This document shows, one piece after another, positions 9,031 to 17,960 of a stretch of DNA of 64,000 nt. How positions within the stretch are numbered: position 1 is the stretch's first letter; each line of letters opens with the position of its first letter. Position numbers and translations under genes: made by a program. The notes beneath the pieces are model-generated. The model did not search any database. It was not told the origin of the DNA and was given only the letters and a program-made list of their open reading frames with translations. Source of the stretch: Bacillota bacterium (GTDB lineage Bacteria; Bacillota; Clostridia; Lachnospirales; Anaerotignaceae); NCBI GenBank assembly GCA_019422105.1, contig JAHZDZ010000001.1, forward strand, positions 269,751-333,750, written 5' to 3'.

Positions 9031-9669
9031 ATGTTTACAATCTATGTTTATGTTCTTGATACCTTAGCCGACTGGGAAATTGGGTATGCTATTGCGGAGC
9101 TGAATTCCGGCCGATTTTTTAAAAAGGATGCGCCGCGTGTATCCCTCAAGACGGTTAGTAATTCTAAGGAGTCAATCAAAACAATGGGTGGGCTTACAAT
9201 CGTTCCCGATTGTTTCATTGATGATATTGCCGTGAGTGAAACTAGTGTATTGCTGTTACCGGGTGCGAATACTTGGAACGACCCAAAGCATGGCGCTATC
9301 CTCGAAAAAGCAAGCGAATTGCTCTCTTCAGGCGGTTCGGTGTGTGCAATCTGTGGGGCCACCGCTGCCCTTGCCAACTTTGGACTATTGGATAAGCGTC
9401 CGCATACCAGCAATGGGCCGGGATTTCTTGAAATGGTTTCGTTAAATTATAAAGGGCAAGGTTTTTATATAGACAAGCCTTCGGTAGCAGATAACAACCT
9501 GATCACGGCCGGTTCCACCGGTGCCCTGCTGTGGGCAAAACAAATTATTGAGCATTTAGGCGTTTTTGAATCGAATACGCTGGATGCTTGGTATGCCTAT
9601 TTCAGTACCGGTAAGCCTGAACATTTCTATGCTCTCATGCAAACCTTGCCGCCCGGCAATGAAAACTGA
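9031..9669 (+). CDS. DJ-1/PfpI family protein
   Basis: A 212-residue protein of the type 1 glutamine amidotransferase-like/DJ-1 superfamily. The nucleophile-elbow cysteine is in VCAICGATAAL (about C108), followed by the GLLDKRPHTSN stretch common in this subgroup. Members act as proteases, glyoxalases/deglycases or stress proteins; the activity of this one is unknown. A good GGAGG site precedes the ATG. The divergent WYL regulator is a very common partner of this subgroup, suggesting regulated expression under a particular chemical stress. Confidence 0.85.
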   Translation: MFTIYVYVLDTLADWEIGYAIAELNSGRFFKKDAPRVSLKTVSNSKESIKTMGGLTIVPDCFIDDIAVSETSVLLLPGANTWNDPKHGAILEKASELLSSGGSVCAICGATAALANFGLLDKRPHTSNGPGFLEMVSLNYKGQGFYIDKPSVADNNLITAGSTGALLWAKQIIEHLGVFESNTLDAWYAYFSTGKPEHFYALMQTLPPGNEN

Positions 9670-9762
9670 TACATCACAATCAAAAAGAAATTTACCCACC
9701 GAACAAATGAGTAAGAAAAAAACCGTCGTTTTGCATGGTTTCCGTATCATCTTTTTGAAAAA

Positions 9763-9801
9763 ACGGCGGCTTTGAGATAAACTCAAAGCTGCCGTCTTCT
9801 T
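9763..9801 (-). terminator. Bidirectional hairpin between convergent genes
   Basis: ACGGCGGCTTTGAG pairs with CTCAAAGCTGCCGT around a five-base loop, with a U tract on the minus strand. It can end the FAD gene and possibly the convergent DJ-1 gene. Confidence 0.8.
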
Positions 9802-9818
9802 CAAAGTGAAACGCCAGT

Positions 9819-11423
9819 TTATTCTGCTTTCTCACACATTTCATTGATGCTCTCCGCGATTTTCTCCGCCGCTATCATACCGTCAATGGCCGCCGACACA
9901 ATGCCTCCCGCATAGCCGGCGCCTTCACCGGCAGGATATACGCCCTTTACATTCATGCTCTCCCCATTCTCACCTCTCAGTATGCGCACAGGCGATGAGC
10001 TGCGGCTCTCCACCGCTGTCAGCACTGCGTCCGGCCTGTCGAAACCCTTCAGCTTTTTCCCCATCTGGGCAATGGCCTCCCGCAAAGAATCACAAAGCAG
10101 CGGCGGAAGCACCTCCTCAAGGTTTGTAAATACAACTCCCGGACGGTATGTGCTGTCCGTCTCCTTTTTATAACCATCTGTCTGCCCCATAAAATCTCCC
10201 AGATATTGGGCAGGCGCCTTGTAATTTTCACCTCCGGCCAAAAAAGCCGCTTCCTCAAGCTTCCTCTGCCAATACATGCCGCCAAGCGGGTGATTAGATT
10301 GAAAATCCTCGGGAAACACCTGCACCAGAAGTGCGCTGTTGGCATTTTGTCCGTCTCTTTTATACTCGCTCATGCCGTTGGTGCAGACTCGTCCTTCCTC
10401 AGAGGCTGCCGCCACCACATATCCGCCCGGACACATACAAAAGGTATAGACATTTCTTCCCGTCTGTGTTTTACAGGCCAGACGGTATTCTGCCGCTCCC
10501 AAGTCCCGCTCCCCTGCCGCCATGCCGTATTGAGACAAGTCTATCATACTTTGGGGATGCTCTATCCGCACTCCCACCGCAAAAGGCTTCTGTTCCATTT
10601 GAAATCCCTTTTTGTCCAAAAGCTCAAAGGTATCCCTTGCGCTGTGTCCAAGAGCCAGTACAAGATAGTCTACAGGGATAATTTTATGGCCGTTTACCGT
10701 CACAGATCGTACGGTTCCCTCTTCTATTTGAATATCCGTCATCTGGGAACGAAACAGAACATCGCCTCCCAGAGAAATGATTTTCTCTCTGATATTTTTA
10801 ACAATACCCTTTAATAAATCCGTGCCAATATGAGGCTTGGCATCGTAGAGTATCTCCTCCGGCCCTCCAGCCGCCGCCAGCTCCTCCAAAACCTTCAAGC
10901 CTCTTCTGTCCTTACTGCGGCTGGTAAGCTTTCCGTCTGAAAATGTGCCCGCACCGCCTTCTCCAAACTGAACATTGGAGGACGGATTTAAAATGCCCTC
11001 CCGCCAGAATCTTTCCACACTTTTGGTACGGCTGTCCACATCCTCTCCCCGCTCCAGAACAATGGGCCTTAATCCCATCTGTGCCAGCAAAAGAGCACAA
11101 AACATCCCGGCAGGACCAAAACCCGCAATCACAGGTCTTTTATTGGGCTTTCCCTTTACCTCGGGCAATCGGTACTCCCATGCCTCCTCCTTTTGAACAT
11201 CCTTGTCCTTTGCCTTTGCCAGTACCCTCTCCTCATTTTTTACCTCTGCCTCTATTGTATAGCTGTAAAAAATATGATCCTTTTTTCTGGCATCCAGCGA
11301 GCGTTTTATAATTTTAACCGCGCTTATCTCTTTTTCCGCCACATGGAGCTTTTTAGCGGCTTTTTTTCTCAATAGTATATCTTCTTCGCCCGGCAAAAGC
11401 TTTATATTCGATATTCGTATCAT
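9819..11423 (-). CDS. FAD-dependent dehydrogenase (COG2509-like)
   Basis: A 534-residue flavoprotein of the NAD(FAD)-utilising dehydrogenase group. An N-terminal alpha/beta domain (about 1-90) precedes the Rossmann dinucleotide motif GFGPAGMF (about 101-108). An ERG stretch follows, then FGEGGAGTFSDGKL, a hallmark of this family. The C-terminal YPAGEGAGYAGGI completes the FAD site. The function of the family is not established; it is often called an uncharacterised FAD-dependent dehydrogenase. I place the start at 11423 (MIRISNIKLLPGEE, the usual N-terminus) rather than at the longer open frame, whose extra 36 residues look non-homologous. It is probably monocistronic. Confidence 0.85.
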   Translation of the reverse strand: MIRISNIKLLPGEEDILLRKKAAKKLHVAEKEISAVKIIKRSLDARKKDHIFYSYTIEAEVKNEERVLAKAKDKDVQKEEAWEYRLPEVKGKPNKRPVIAGFGPAGMFCALLLAQMGLRPIVLERGEDVDSRTKSVERFWREGILNPSSNVQFGEGGAGTFSDGKLTSRSKDRRGLKVLEELAAAGGPEEILYDAKPHIGTDLLKGIVKNIREKIISLGGDVLFRSQMTDIQIEEGTVRSVTVNGHKIIPVDYLVLALGHSARDTFELLDKKGFQMEQKPFAVGVRIEHPQSMIDLSQYGMAAGERDLGAAEYRLACKTQTGRNVYTFCMCPGGYVVAAASEEGRVCTNGMSEYKRDGQNANSALLVQVFPEDFQSNHPLGGMYWQRKLEEAAFLAGGENYKAPAQYLGDFMGQTDGYKKETDSTYRPGVVFTNLEEVLPPLLCDSLREAIAQMGKKLKGFDRPDAVLTAVESRSSSPVRILRGENGESMNVKGVYPAGEGAGYAGGIVSAAIDGMIAAEKIAESINEMCEKAE

Positions 11424-11542
11424 TGTTTCACTCTTTTCTCTATCATAAAGTAATGTTTTCTGAAATATACAGGAAAGACAGATGGATGTCAAGGGACAGG
11501 CGGCTTTTTTATGATTCACCCCCTCTGTCATCAGGCCGCGAA

Positions 11543-11576
11543 AAAAGGAAAGCCTGATTTCAACGGCTTTCCTTTT
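11543..11576 (-). terminator. Intrinsic terminator after citrate synthase
   Basis: AAAAGGAAAGCC with GGCTTTCCTTTT around a ten-base loop, followed by a U-rich stretch on the minus strand. Confidence 0.8.
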
Positions 11577-11605
11577 CGGATGATAAAAACTCCTTATAGG
11601 ATTTT

Positions 11606-12982
11606 TTAATTTCTTTCCTCCAATGGCACATAGTGCCTTGTCTCCATAACATTCATATACGCAGGACGTATAATCTTTCCTGCATTTATCAATTCCTCCA
11701 TCCTGTGGGCACTCCAGCCGGAAATACGAGCCATAGCAAAAAGCGGTGTGAATAGCTCCAGGGGCAAATCAAGCATTTTATATACAAAGCCGCTGTAGAA
11801 ATCGATATTGGCACTGACTCCCTTATAAATTTTCCTCTCTTCCCCAATAACCTTCGGTGCAAGGGTTTCTACCATAGAATATAGTCCGTATTCCTTCATA
11901 CGGCCCTTTTCCTCCGCTAGGCTTTTGGTAAACTTAGAGAAAATCTTCGCACGCGGATCCGATATGGAGTAAACCGCATGCCCCATACCGTAGATTAGGC
12001 CCGCCTTATCAAACGCCTCTCCTCTCAGAAGGGCCTTCAGATAATTTGCGACCTCCTCCTCATCCGTCCAATCCTTCACATTTTCCATCATATCCTCAAA
12101 CATCTGCACTACCTTAAGGTTTGCGCCGCCGTGCTTCGGTCCCTTCAACGAGCCCAAAGCCGCAGCGATTGCTGCATAGGTATCTGTGCCGGAGGATGTG
12201 ACAACATGAGTTGTAAAGGTAGAATTATTGCCGCCTCCATGCTCAGCGTGCAAAACCAGAGCCAAATCCAGAAGCCTTGCCTCCAGATGGGTGTACTGGC
12301 TGTCATGGCGCAGCATATGCAGTATATTTTCCGCTGTGGATAGCTCCCGCTTGGGCGGATGAATTACCAGACTGCCTTCCTTATAAAAATGCAGGTAGGT
12401 CTGATAGCCATACACACACAGCAGAGGAAACATGGAAATCAGCTGTAAGCTCTGCCTCAGTACATTCTCAAGAGAAGTATCATTAGGCCTGCTGTCCGAA
12501 GAATACAGGGTCAGCACACTCCTGGCAAGGCTGTTCATCATATCAGTGCTGGGCGCCTTCATAATAACATCGCGTACAAAGGTAGGCGGCAGACTTCTGT
12601 AATCCGCCAGTATATTTTTGAAATCAACCAGCTCTTCCTTATTGGGAAGCTTACCAAAGAGTAAAAGATATGTAGTTTCCTCAAAACCGAATCTGTCCTC
12701 CTTGATAAAGCCCTCAACTATCTCCTCAATACTGATTCCCCTGTAGCGGAGGATACCCTCAATGGGTACAGTTTTACCGTCCACCACTTTATTGGAAAGA
12801 ATCTCTGAAATCTCCGTCAGGCCGGTCAGAACGCCCTTGCCATTCAGATCACGCAGTCCTCTGTTTACCTGATATTTTGTATACCATTCAGGCTCAATAG
12901 AGCTGTTTTCACGGCATATTTTTGCCAGGCCCCGGATCTCAGGTGTAATTTCGGAATAATCCTTGTCGATAAAATTTTGCAT
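11606..12982 (-). CDS. Citrate (Si)-synthase
   Basis: A 458-residue citrate synthase condensing acetyl-CoA and oxaloacetate. The catalytic histidines appear in LHAEHGGGNNSTFTTH and GPKHGGAN; a third conserved stretch is YGMGHAVYSISDPRAK, which contains the His and Arg that bind oxaloacetate. It is the longer form common in anaerobic Clostridia, with an N-terminal extension of about 50 residues before the core. An AGAGGAGG site precedes the ATG. No aconitase or isocitrate dehydrogenase is adjacent, so it probably supplies 2-oxoglutarate/glutamate through a split, partial TCA branch. A strong promoter and a terminator-like leader hairpin lie upstream. Confidence 0.93.
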   Translation of the reverse strand: MQNFIDKDYSEITPEIRGLAKICRENSSIEPEWYTKYQVNRGLRDLNGKGVLTGLTEISEILSNKVVDGKTVPIEGILRYRGISIEEIVEGFIKEDRFGFEETTYLLLFGKLPNKEELVDFKNILADYRSLPPTFVRDVIMKAPSTDMMNSLARSVLTLYSSDSRPNDTSLENVLRQSLQLISMFPLLCVYGYQTYLHFYKEGSLVIHPPKRELSTAENILHMLRHDSQYTHLEARLLDLALVLHAEHGGGNNSTFTTHVVTSSGTDTYAAIAAALGSLKGPKHGGANLKVVQMFEDMMENVKDWTDEEEVANYLKALLRGEAFDKAGLIYGMGHAVYSISDPRAKIFSKFTKSLAEEKGRMKEYGLYSMVETLAPKVIGEERKIYKGVSANIDFYSGFVYKMLDLPLELFTPLFAMARISGWSAHRMEELINAGKIIRPAYMNVMETRHYVPLEERN

Positions 12983-13058
12983 AAGCAGACCTCCTCTGGT
13001 ATGGGTTTCTATAAATAAATTTTAAAATAGGCTGAAAAGAATGGATTTGAAAAGAAAA

Positions 13059-13140
13059 AAGAACAACCTTATTGCTGATGTTCTTCCACAGAATACAGAT
13101 GTAGTTATTTCATCATACTCTGTTTTTGTACAAAAGTCAA
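13059..13140 (-). promoter_or_regulatory. Citrate synthase promoter and leader hairpin
   Basis: On the minus strand TTGACT (13135-13140) and TATGAT (13112-13117) are spaced by exactly 17 bases. The leader then forms AAGAACA/TGTTCTT (13059-13065 with 13079-13085) followed directly by a U-rich run. This could be a weak terminator and hence an attenuator of citrate synthase. Confidence 0.6.
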
Positions 13141-13225
13141 TCGGTTTACCATAAATTTACTTCTGTGCTTGAAAAACCCGTACCCCTAAGATCTCCCAGC
13201 CAATGATATTACGTGATATGTAAAA

Positions 13226-13258
13226 ACAGAAAAGGCTTGGAAACATAGCCTTTTCTGT
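13226..13258. terminator. 12-bp hairpin between the EFR1 and citrate synthase genes
   Basis: ACAGAAAAGGCT pairs with AGCCTTTTCTGT around a nine-base loop; A-rich on the left and T-poor on the right, so it most likely serves minus-strand transcripts from the EFR1 gene. No gene is seen in the rest of 13141-13428. Confidence 0.6.
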
Positions 13259-13428
13259 TACGCCTGCCTTCCATCAAGCGCAAAGGGACTTAAGAAAGAG
13301 TGAAAAAAGCAAAAGCTCTGTACAATAAGCAGTTCCGTAAAAGCAACTTTTGGGTGACGGATTGCATTAAAACTCTGTGCGCGGAATCGGGATCCTCAGA
13401 GTAAACCACACTTACAAAAATACACTGC

Positions 13429-14184
13429 TCATTGCATGCTTTTGGGGCAATAGTAACGTGTCAGTCCCCTGCTGTGTTTTCCGTACTCAATCGCTTCACT
13501 TGGACAGCGGCAAATGCAAGCCATACAGTGGGTGCAGTTCTTTCCCCATAACGGTTTTTTATTTTTGAGAGAGATATTGTTCATGGGACAGACATTGACA
13601 CATTTTCCGCAGGAAATGCATGCATCTGTAGCATAAAACTTTTTCGCGTGAACAAACATAGGATAAAAAATATCATTCACTATCCCACTGTTCACCTTAT
13701 CCTGAAATGTCACGGAAGGCTTTGCAAACGTTCTGCCGCTTCTTATAATAAAGGCGGCTTCTTCTATAACCCCTTCCGCCTGTCCGATAATTTTCATCGC
13801 CTCCTCCATTTTCGGCGTGGTAAACATTGCAATATAGTTTTCCGGCATTGTAATTGCCCTGCATCCCATATAATTTAACTTTTTTCTGTCGCATAGTTCC
13901 TCAAGATATTTGCCTGCGTTCCCTATACTTCCGCCGCAAGTCATGACAAAATAGATTTCATCGCATCCAATAAAACTGGTTTTCTCCAGCCATTCCTGTA
14001 CAATACGGGGAATTCTCCACGCATAGGTCGGCACGACGACGACCCAGGGTCTGTTTCCATACATCGGTGAAAAATCACTGCTGCGGATTTTTTCAAACAA
14101 ATCCAATGTTTCGTCATTGATCCTTTTTGCAATTCTTTTTGCGGCATATTCACTGTTTCCGGTTCCCGAATAATAGAGAATCAT
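13429..14184 (-). CDS. EFR1-type flavodoxin-ferredoxin fusion
   Basis: A 251-residue electron-transfer protein. The N-terminal flavodoxin-like domain carries the FMN-phosphate loop YSGTGNSEYAA. The C-terminus carries two 4Fe-4S motifs, each CxxCxxCxxxCP (C194/197/200/204 and C222/225/228/232 in the longer frame). This EFR1 architecture is abundant in anaerobic Firmicutes and is thought to move electrons between ferredoxin and flavin partners. The ATG at 14184 has a GGGGG ribosome binding site and is preferred to one five codons upstream. It directly follows an ArsR regulator and the remains of a ferredoxin-nitroreductase, suggesting a former redox operon under ArsR control. Confidence 0.88.
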   Translation of the reverse strand: MILYYSGTGNSEYAAKRIAKRINDETLDLFEKIRSSDFSPMYGNRPWVVVVPTYAWRIPRIVQEWLEKTSFIGCDEIYFVMTCGGSIGNAGKYLEELCDRKKLNYMGCRAITMPENYIAMFTTPKMEEAMKIIGQAEGVIEEAAFIIRSGRTFAKPSVTFQDKVNSGIVNDIFYPMFVHAKKFYATDACISCGKCVNVCPMNNISLKNKKPLWGKNCTHCMACICRCPSEAIEYGKHSRGLTRYYCPKSMQ

Positions 14185-14205
14185 AAGGATAACCCCCATT
14201 CTGGT

Positions 14206-14556
14206 TTAAACTTGTGAGCTGATTTGCTGTATACTTTCAAAAATAAGACTGATTAAACCGGCAATCTCCTTCCATTGTGTTTCATCAGCACTCAGATAAT
14301 AAAAGTTTTTGGTTCCCTCCTTCCGCATTGCAACAATCCCTGACTCTTTCAGAATCTTCAGATGATGAGAAACAGAAGGTCTTGTCAAATGCGTTTTTTC
14401 CGCAATTTCTCCAACCCGTATTCCCAATAAATCACCCTCTAAAAGCGCAAGCAATATCAGCTGTCTTGTTTCATCTCCGATGGCAGCAAACGCATTGCTG
14501 CATTTCCGAAACCCATCTGTAATTTTTTTTAATGTTTCTTCACAGTCCTTCGCCAT
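14206..14556 (-). CDS. ArsR-family winged-helix regulator
   Basis: A 116-residue repressor with the ArsR/SmtB winged helix: DETRQLILLALLEG, then LTRPSVSHHLKILKESGIV as recognition helix and wing. No cysteine pair typical of metal-sensing ArsR proteins is visible in the DNA-binding helix, so it may not be a metal sensor. It ends 21 bases before the EFR1 start and follows a degraded ferredoxin-nitroreductase, so it probably regulates this redox group and itself. Confidence 0.88.
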   Translation of the reverse strand: MAKDCEETLKKITDGFRKCSNAFAAIGDETRQLILLALLEGDLLGIRVGEIAEKTHLTRPSVSHHLKILKESGIVAMRKEGTKNFYYLSADETQWKEIAGLISLIFESIQQISSQV

Positions 14557-14583
14557 ATCAATCCCTCTTCATATATCTGACAT

Positions 14584-15256
14584 CTAATTTTTGCGCTGTG
14601 CAAAACGGAGAAAGCCCGCATCCGAATACCAGGCACCAGGGTCATTGCAATCCGCTTTCCTTTTTGGCACCTTTAACGCCTTCTTGAATTTTACAGAAGC
14701 GTTGGCAGCCGCTGTAAAAATCAGCTGAATAATACGCCCAGTCCATAGGCTTCCGCTGCAAATTTCATATTCTGAGCGGCATGAATGCCGTTTGGTTTTA
14801 TCCTTTGCCAAAATGACAACTGCAATCGGCGCGTTGAAAAAGAAAAAATGATCGTCTATCTTTTTGTATCGTGCTGAATAAATCTACCAATGGTTTTATT
14901 TTTTAAAAAAGATTGACCGCTGTTTGCTCTATGTGCTTTTTTTCCCTATCAAGCACAACAAAGAATACATCCTGCCTGTTTTTTACCGCGTGCGTCAGCC
15001 TGCCCGTCTCCAGAATCTGCCTGATTATCCTCTGGTATTTGTTCCTGTTTAAACCGGCGAATCGTCCCTCGAAAACGGATAACTTCCAATACAGCGTCCG
15101 AATTTAAAAAAGCCTTATTGCTTTTCTCAATCTGTTCGGCATCATACCGCTCACAGAAACAACCTTCCCAGGACAAATCGGGGCACACTGACCACACATG
15201 AAGCAATCTCTTCGTACCTCTTCCGCTTTTTTGCACTTATCCGTATCAATTGCCAC
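14584..15256 (-). pseudogene. Ferredoxin-nitroreductase, broken by several frameshifts
   Basis: Reading the minus strand in shifting frames recovers successive pieces of a nitroreductase with an N-terminal ferredoxin domain. They are: VAIDTDKC and CFMCGQCAPICP (iron-sulfur part); LEVIRFRGTIRRFKQEQIPE; ILETGRLTHAVKNRQDVFFV; FFFNAPIAVVILAKDKT; then AAQNMKF and TAAANASVKFKKALKVP near the end. Each piece matches the expected order of the family, but they lie in different frames with stops such as the one at 14903-14905. The first cysteine cluster is also deleted. A GTG at 15256 with GGGGGCGG upstream was probably the original start. The gene is non-functional as read, unless the window contains sequencing errors. 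Confidence 0.8.
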
Positions 15257-15393
15257 CTGATGCCGCCCCCTATTTTACGCCACCTTCGTTAAAGTTCATT
15301 AACCATTATACTCGAGGCGGGGCAAATCATACAACATTGGTAAAGAAAATCATTACCAATAGCAGCATTGTCCGCAAGCTGCAAGCAAAATAA

Positions 15394-15431
15394 AAAACAG
15401 ACCTCTGCGCAAAGGCAAATCGTCTGTTTTT
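15394..15431. terminator. Hairpin in the 15257-15557 gap
   Basis: AAAACAGAC pairs with GTCTGTTTT around a 19-base loop, followed by T residues on the plus strand. The rest of this 300-bp gap shows no gene. Confidence 0.5.
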
Positions 15432-15557
15432 GTCCTGAATAAAATGCGCTAGCCTGTTTTTTTATTCCAATTTAATATGGAATCCTTGTAAAGCCTGACG
15501 ACATCTTTTATAGTCCGATTCGTTTAAATTATGCTGCTAGTTTCTCAAAAACGCACA

Positions 15558-15746
15558 TTATTCCTTTTCCTTGTCACCGCCGCCGTTTCCCTCCACATAT
15601 TTCATATCCTTCCAAACCGTCGATTTCAAATAATAAACAATATAATACAAAGCCGAAAACATCCATGCGATTAAAGTACCTATCAATATAAAGGGAAATA
15701 TCACAGAAACCATTACCGTTTTCAATACACTCATCATCTTATTCAT
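15558..15746 (-). CDS. Small membrane protein coupled to a glycosyltransferase
   Basis: A 62-residue protein starting MNKMMSVLKTVMV, with one or two hydrophobic segments (about 8-40) and a charged, glycine-rich tail. I do not recognise a family. Its ATG overlaps the glycosyltransferase stop in an ATGA arrangement, so the two are translationally coupled. It probably works as a membrane partner or anchor of that enzyme. The longer open frame starting at 15791 would overlap the upstream gene further and is less likely. Confidence 0.65.
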   Translation of the reverse strand: MNKMMSVLKTVMVSVIFPFILIGTLIAWMFSALYYIVYYLKSTVWKDMKYVEGNGGGDKEKE

Positions 15747-16834
15747 AACAGCTTTCCTTTCTTTTGAAGCATCTGCGGACGAAACGCCCACCTGTCCATT
15801 TTCTTTGCCTCCGATTTTTCATACGCCTTATTATATAGCATCCGCCACATTTTTAAAACACTTTCTTCCGAATAAAAACTGTTTAATTCCGCTGCCTTTT
15901 TACTCCAAAGGGCATAGCTTTTACTGTCATTGGAAAGACGCAGTATCTCATTGGCAAAACCCGCACAGTCCTTCTCCTTCAGGTAACCGTCAAATAATAT
16001 ATCAGGGTATATGTCTACATCGCGCAAAAGAACCGGCTTATGACAGGCCAAAGCCTCCAGTATCACCATAGGAAACAGCTCATCATAGGAGGGAAGAAAC
16101 AGCAAGTCAGACATATTATAGATGCTGTTCATTTTTTCCCGCTCTACAATACCAAGAAATTTTACGTTTGCCGGCGCATTCTCCACTATCTTTCCTATCT
16201 CCTCATAGCCATCGGTCATCTTACCAAAGGAAAAGCCCCCCGCCCACACAAACTGAATCTGGGGCAAAAGCCGTGCTGTATTAATAAAATCGAAGATACC
16301 CTTTCGAAGCTGAAGCTGTCCCGCACCCATTACAACAAAAGCGTCCTCCCGAATTCCATATTCCTCTCTGGCCAAACTGCGCATGTCGCCGCTATCCGCA
16401 AAAAAGTTTTGCCCGGATACAAAATTGGGAATATAGAGTATTTCAGGCCCCGTCACCCGATACTCCCTCAACTGTTTCATAACCACGGGATTCACGCAGA
16501 CCAGATAGTCCATACTGTTGTAAAACCGCAGTATATAACGGTACAAAATCTTTTTAAACCAAGCCGGAAGCTTCAGGCTCCCCTCAAGGGTATCAGGCAG
16601 AAAATGCACATATCCAACAGCTGCGGAGCAATCCTTCATGAACATTCTTTCTAAGTAATAATTGGGATTAATGGTATGATAGTGATATATGTCGCTTTTG
16701 TGATGTCCGTTTACAATGACGTCATACTCTCCTTCAAGCCCCTTTTTCACAAGTGCAACCTGTTCCCGGTAACAGGAACCCACGCCCTGTCCCTTTACCT
16801 TGTCCGCCGATGATCTCATATTGATGATTGCCAT
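15743..16834 (-). CDS. GT4-family glycosyltransferase
   Basis: A 363-residue GT-B retaining glycosyltransferase. The C-terminal nucleotide-sugar domain carries GAGQLQLRKG and the E-x7-E signature in SYDELFPMVILEA. The N-terminal region (HHKSDIYHYHTINPNYY) resembles enzymes that glycosylate diacylglycerol; this is inference. The ATG at 16834 is preferred: GAAGGGG lies eight bases before it, and it starts 17 bases after the VTT-family gene ends. It sits between a DedA/TVP38-like membrane protein and a small membrane protein, which supports a role in membrane glycolipid or lipoteichoic anchor synthesis. Confidence 0.82.
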   Translation of the reverse strand: MAIINMRSSADKVKGQGVGSCYREQVALVKKGLEGEYDVIVNGHHKSDIYHYHTINPNYYLERMFMKDCSAAVGYVHFLPDTLEGSLKLPAWFKKILYRYILRFYNSMDYLVCVNPVVMKQLREYRVTGPEILYIPNFVSGQNFFADSGDMRSLAREEYGIREDAFVVMGAGQLQLRKGIFDFINTARLLPQIQFVWAGGFSFGKMTDGYEEIGKIVENAPANVKFLGIVEREKMNSIYNMSDLLFLPSYDELFPMVILEALACHKPVLLRDVDIYPDILFDGYLKEKDCAGFANEILRLSNDSKSYALWSKKAAELNSFYSEESVLKMWRMLYNKAYEKSEAKKMDRWAFRPQMLQKKGKLL

Positions 16835-16851
16835 GAAAAACCCCTTCTTTC

Positions 16852-17469
16852 TCAAATTCCAAATAGTCTGGTAATAGATTCCAGTCCAAGGCTGTAAAGT
16901 AATATAGATAACGGTTTCCCCAATAGGATAATCCATGTAAATTTCTTCAGTGACATATTGGTAAGCCCTGCCAGAAAGCATAACAAATCATCCGGTGCAA
17001 CAGGCAGAAAAATGGCAACTGCAAACATGATATCAAACTTGCTTCCCTTATCCAGCCAGCCAATGTATTTATCCAGAGACTTTTCATTTACAAGCTTTCT
17101 GACTGTGGGTAATCCAAACCTTTTTGATATCAAAAAGGCCGCTACAGATCCGATGCATATTCCAATATAATTATAGATAAACCCCATGACGGGGCCAAAG
17201 GCGATAACACCTACAACGCATCCCACAGCACCCGGCAGTATGGGAATTACAACCTGTACCGCCTGAATCGCCACAAAACACACCGGGGCAAAAAATCCAA
17301 GTCCCAGTATAAAAGCGCTGAATACATCCCTTGACGTAAAAATACCTGTCCGCAATCCATATAATATAAAAACACCAATGGCAGCAAATCCCGCAACGGT
17401 AGTTATCTGAAACAACGCCTTTGTCTTATCCGTGTCAAACTTTTTTGCTTTGCCTGTCGTACAATCCAT
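16852..17469 (-). CDS. VTT-domain (TVP38/TMEM64, DedA-like) membrane protein
   Basis: A 205-residue membrane protein with about five hydrophobic helices. It carries the VTT/SNARE-associated core: VVIPILPGAVGCVVG, then a F/YGxxxG-like helix, and LPVAPDDLLCFLAG near residue 155. Characterised VTT proteins scramble or flip lipids or carrier lipids across membranes. It is the first gene of an operon with the GT4 glycosyltransferase and a small membrane protein, so it may flip the lipid that this enzyme modifies. That link is inference from gene order. Confidence 0.82.
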   Translation of the reverse strand: MDCTTGKAKKFDTDKTKALFQITTVAGFAAIGVFILYGLRTGIFTSRDVFSAFILGLGFFAPVCFVAIQAVQVVIPILPGAVGCVVGVIAFGPVMGFIYNYIGICIGSVAAFLISKRFGLPTVRKLVNEKSLDKYIGWLDKGSKFDIMFAVAIFLPVAPDDLLCFLAGLTNMSLKKFTWIILLGKPLSILLYSLGLESITRLFGI

Positions 17470-17960
17470 AACGAACCCCTTCTTTCTATTTATTTGATTA
17501 TAGTAACTAAAACGAAAGAAACAGCGTACAGGCTACAAAAAAATTATTAACAATTCCTAACAAAAAACTTAAGCTTCCAAAATAAGGCATTTCTTGACAC
17601 AATTAAAAGCAGCATAAAAGAACTGAATTAAATTTCCTCTAAACAGCAATAAAAAAGATTATATTCTTTTATTTCTGTAAAAATTATATCCTTTGGTTCA
17701 ATTCCACACGTAACGGCTAATTTTGCGCAATAAAAAATAGTCACAGAGTGTCTGTTTTACGGATGGAATGTTTTTCGGTTCATTTTTTTATTGTGGCAGC
17801 AATAAAAAAACAGCCCCATACATGGCATAAATGCAGGAAACATAATCCGAATTAAACTCAATGTATAGCGGATTTGTTTCCTTCTTACGCCGGCGCATAC
17901 CGTTTACAAATTGGCATGCACTTTTTGCAGCTGTTTTTAGTATTTCGTTTTTTCGTTCTT
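17470..17960. other. AT-rich intergenic stretch
   Basis: 491 bases between the VTT operon and the EIIC-EAL gene. I see no credible gene, no clear terminator and no repeat; only short A/T tracts. Promoter elements for the VTT operon are probably in 17470-17560, but I cannot pick one out with confidence. Confidence 0.4.
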
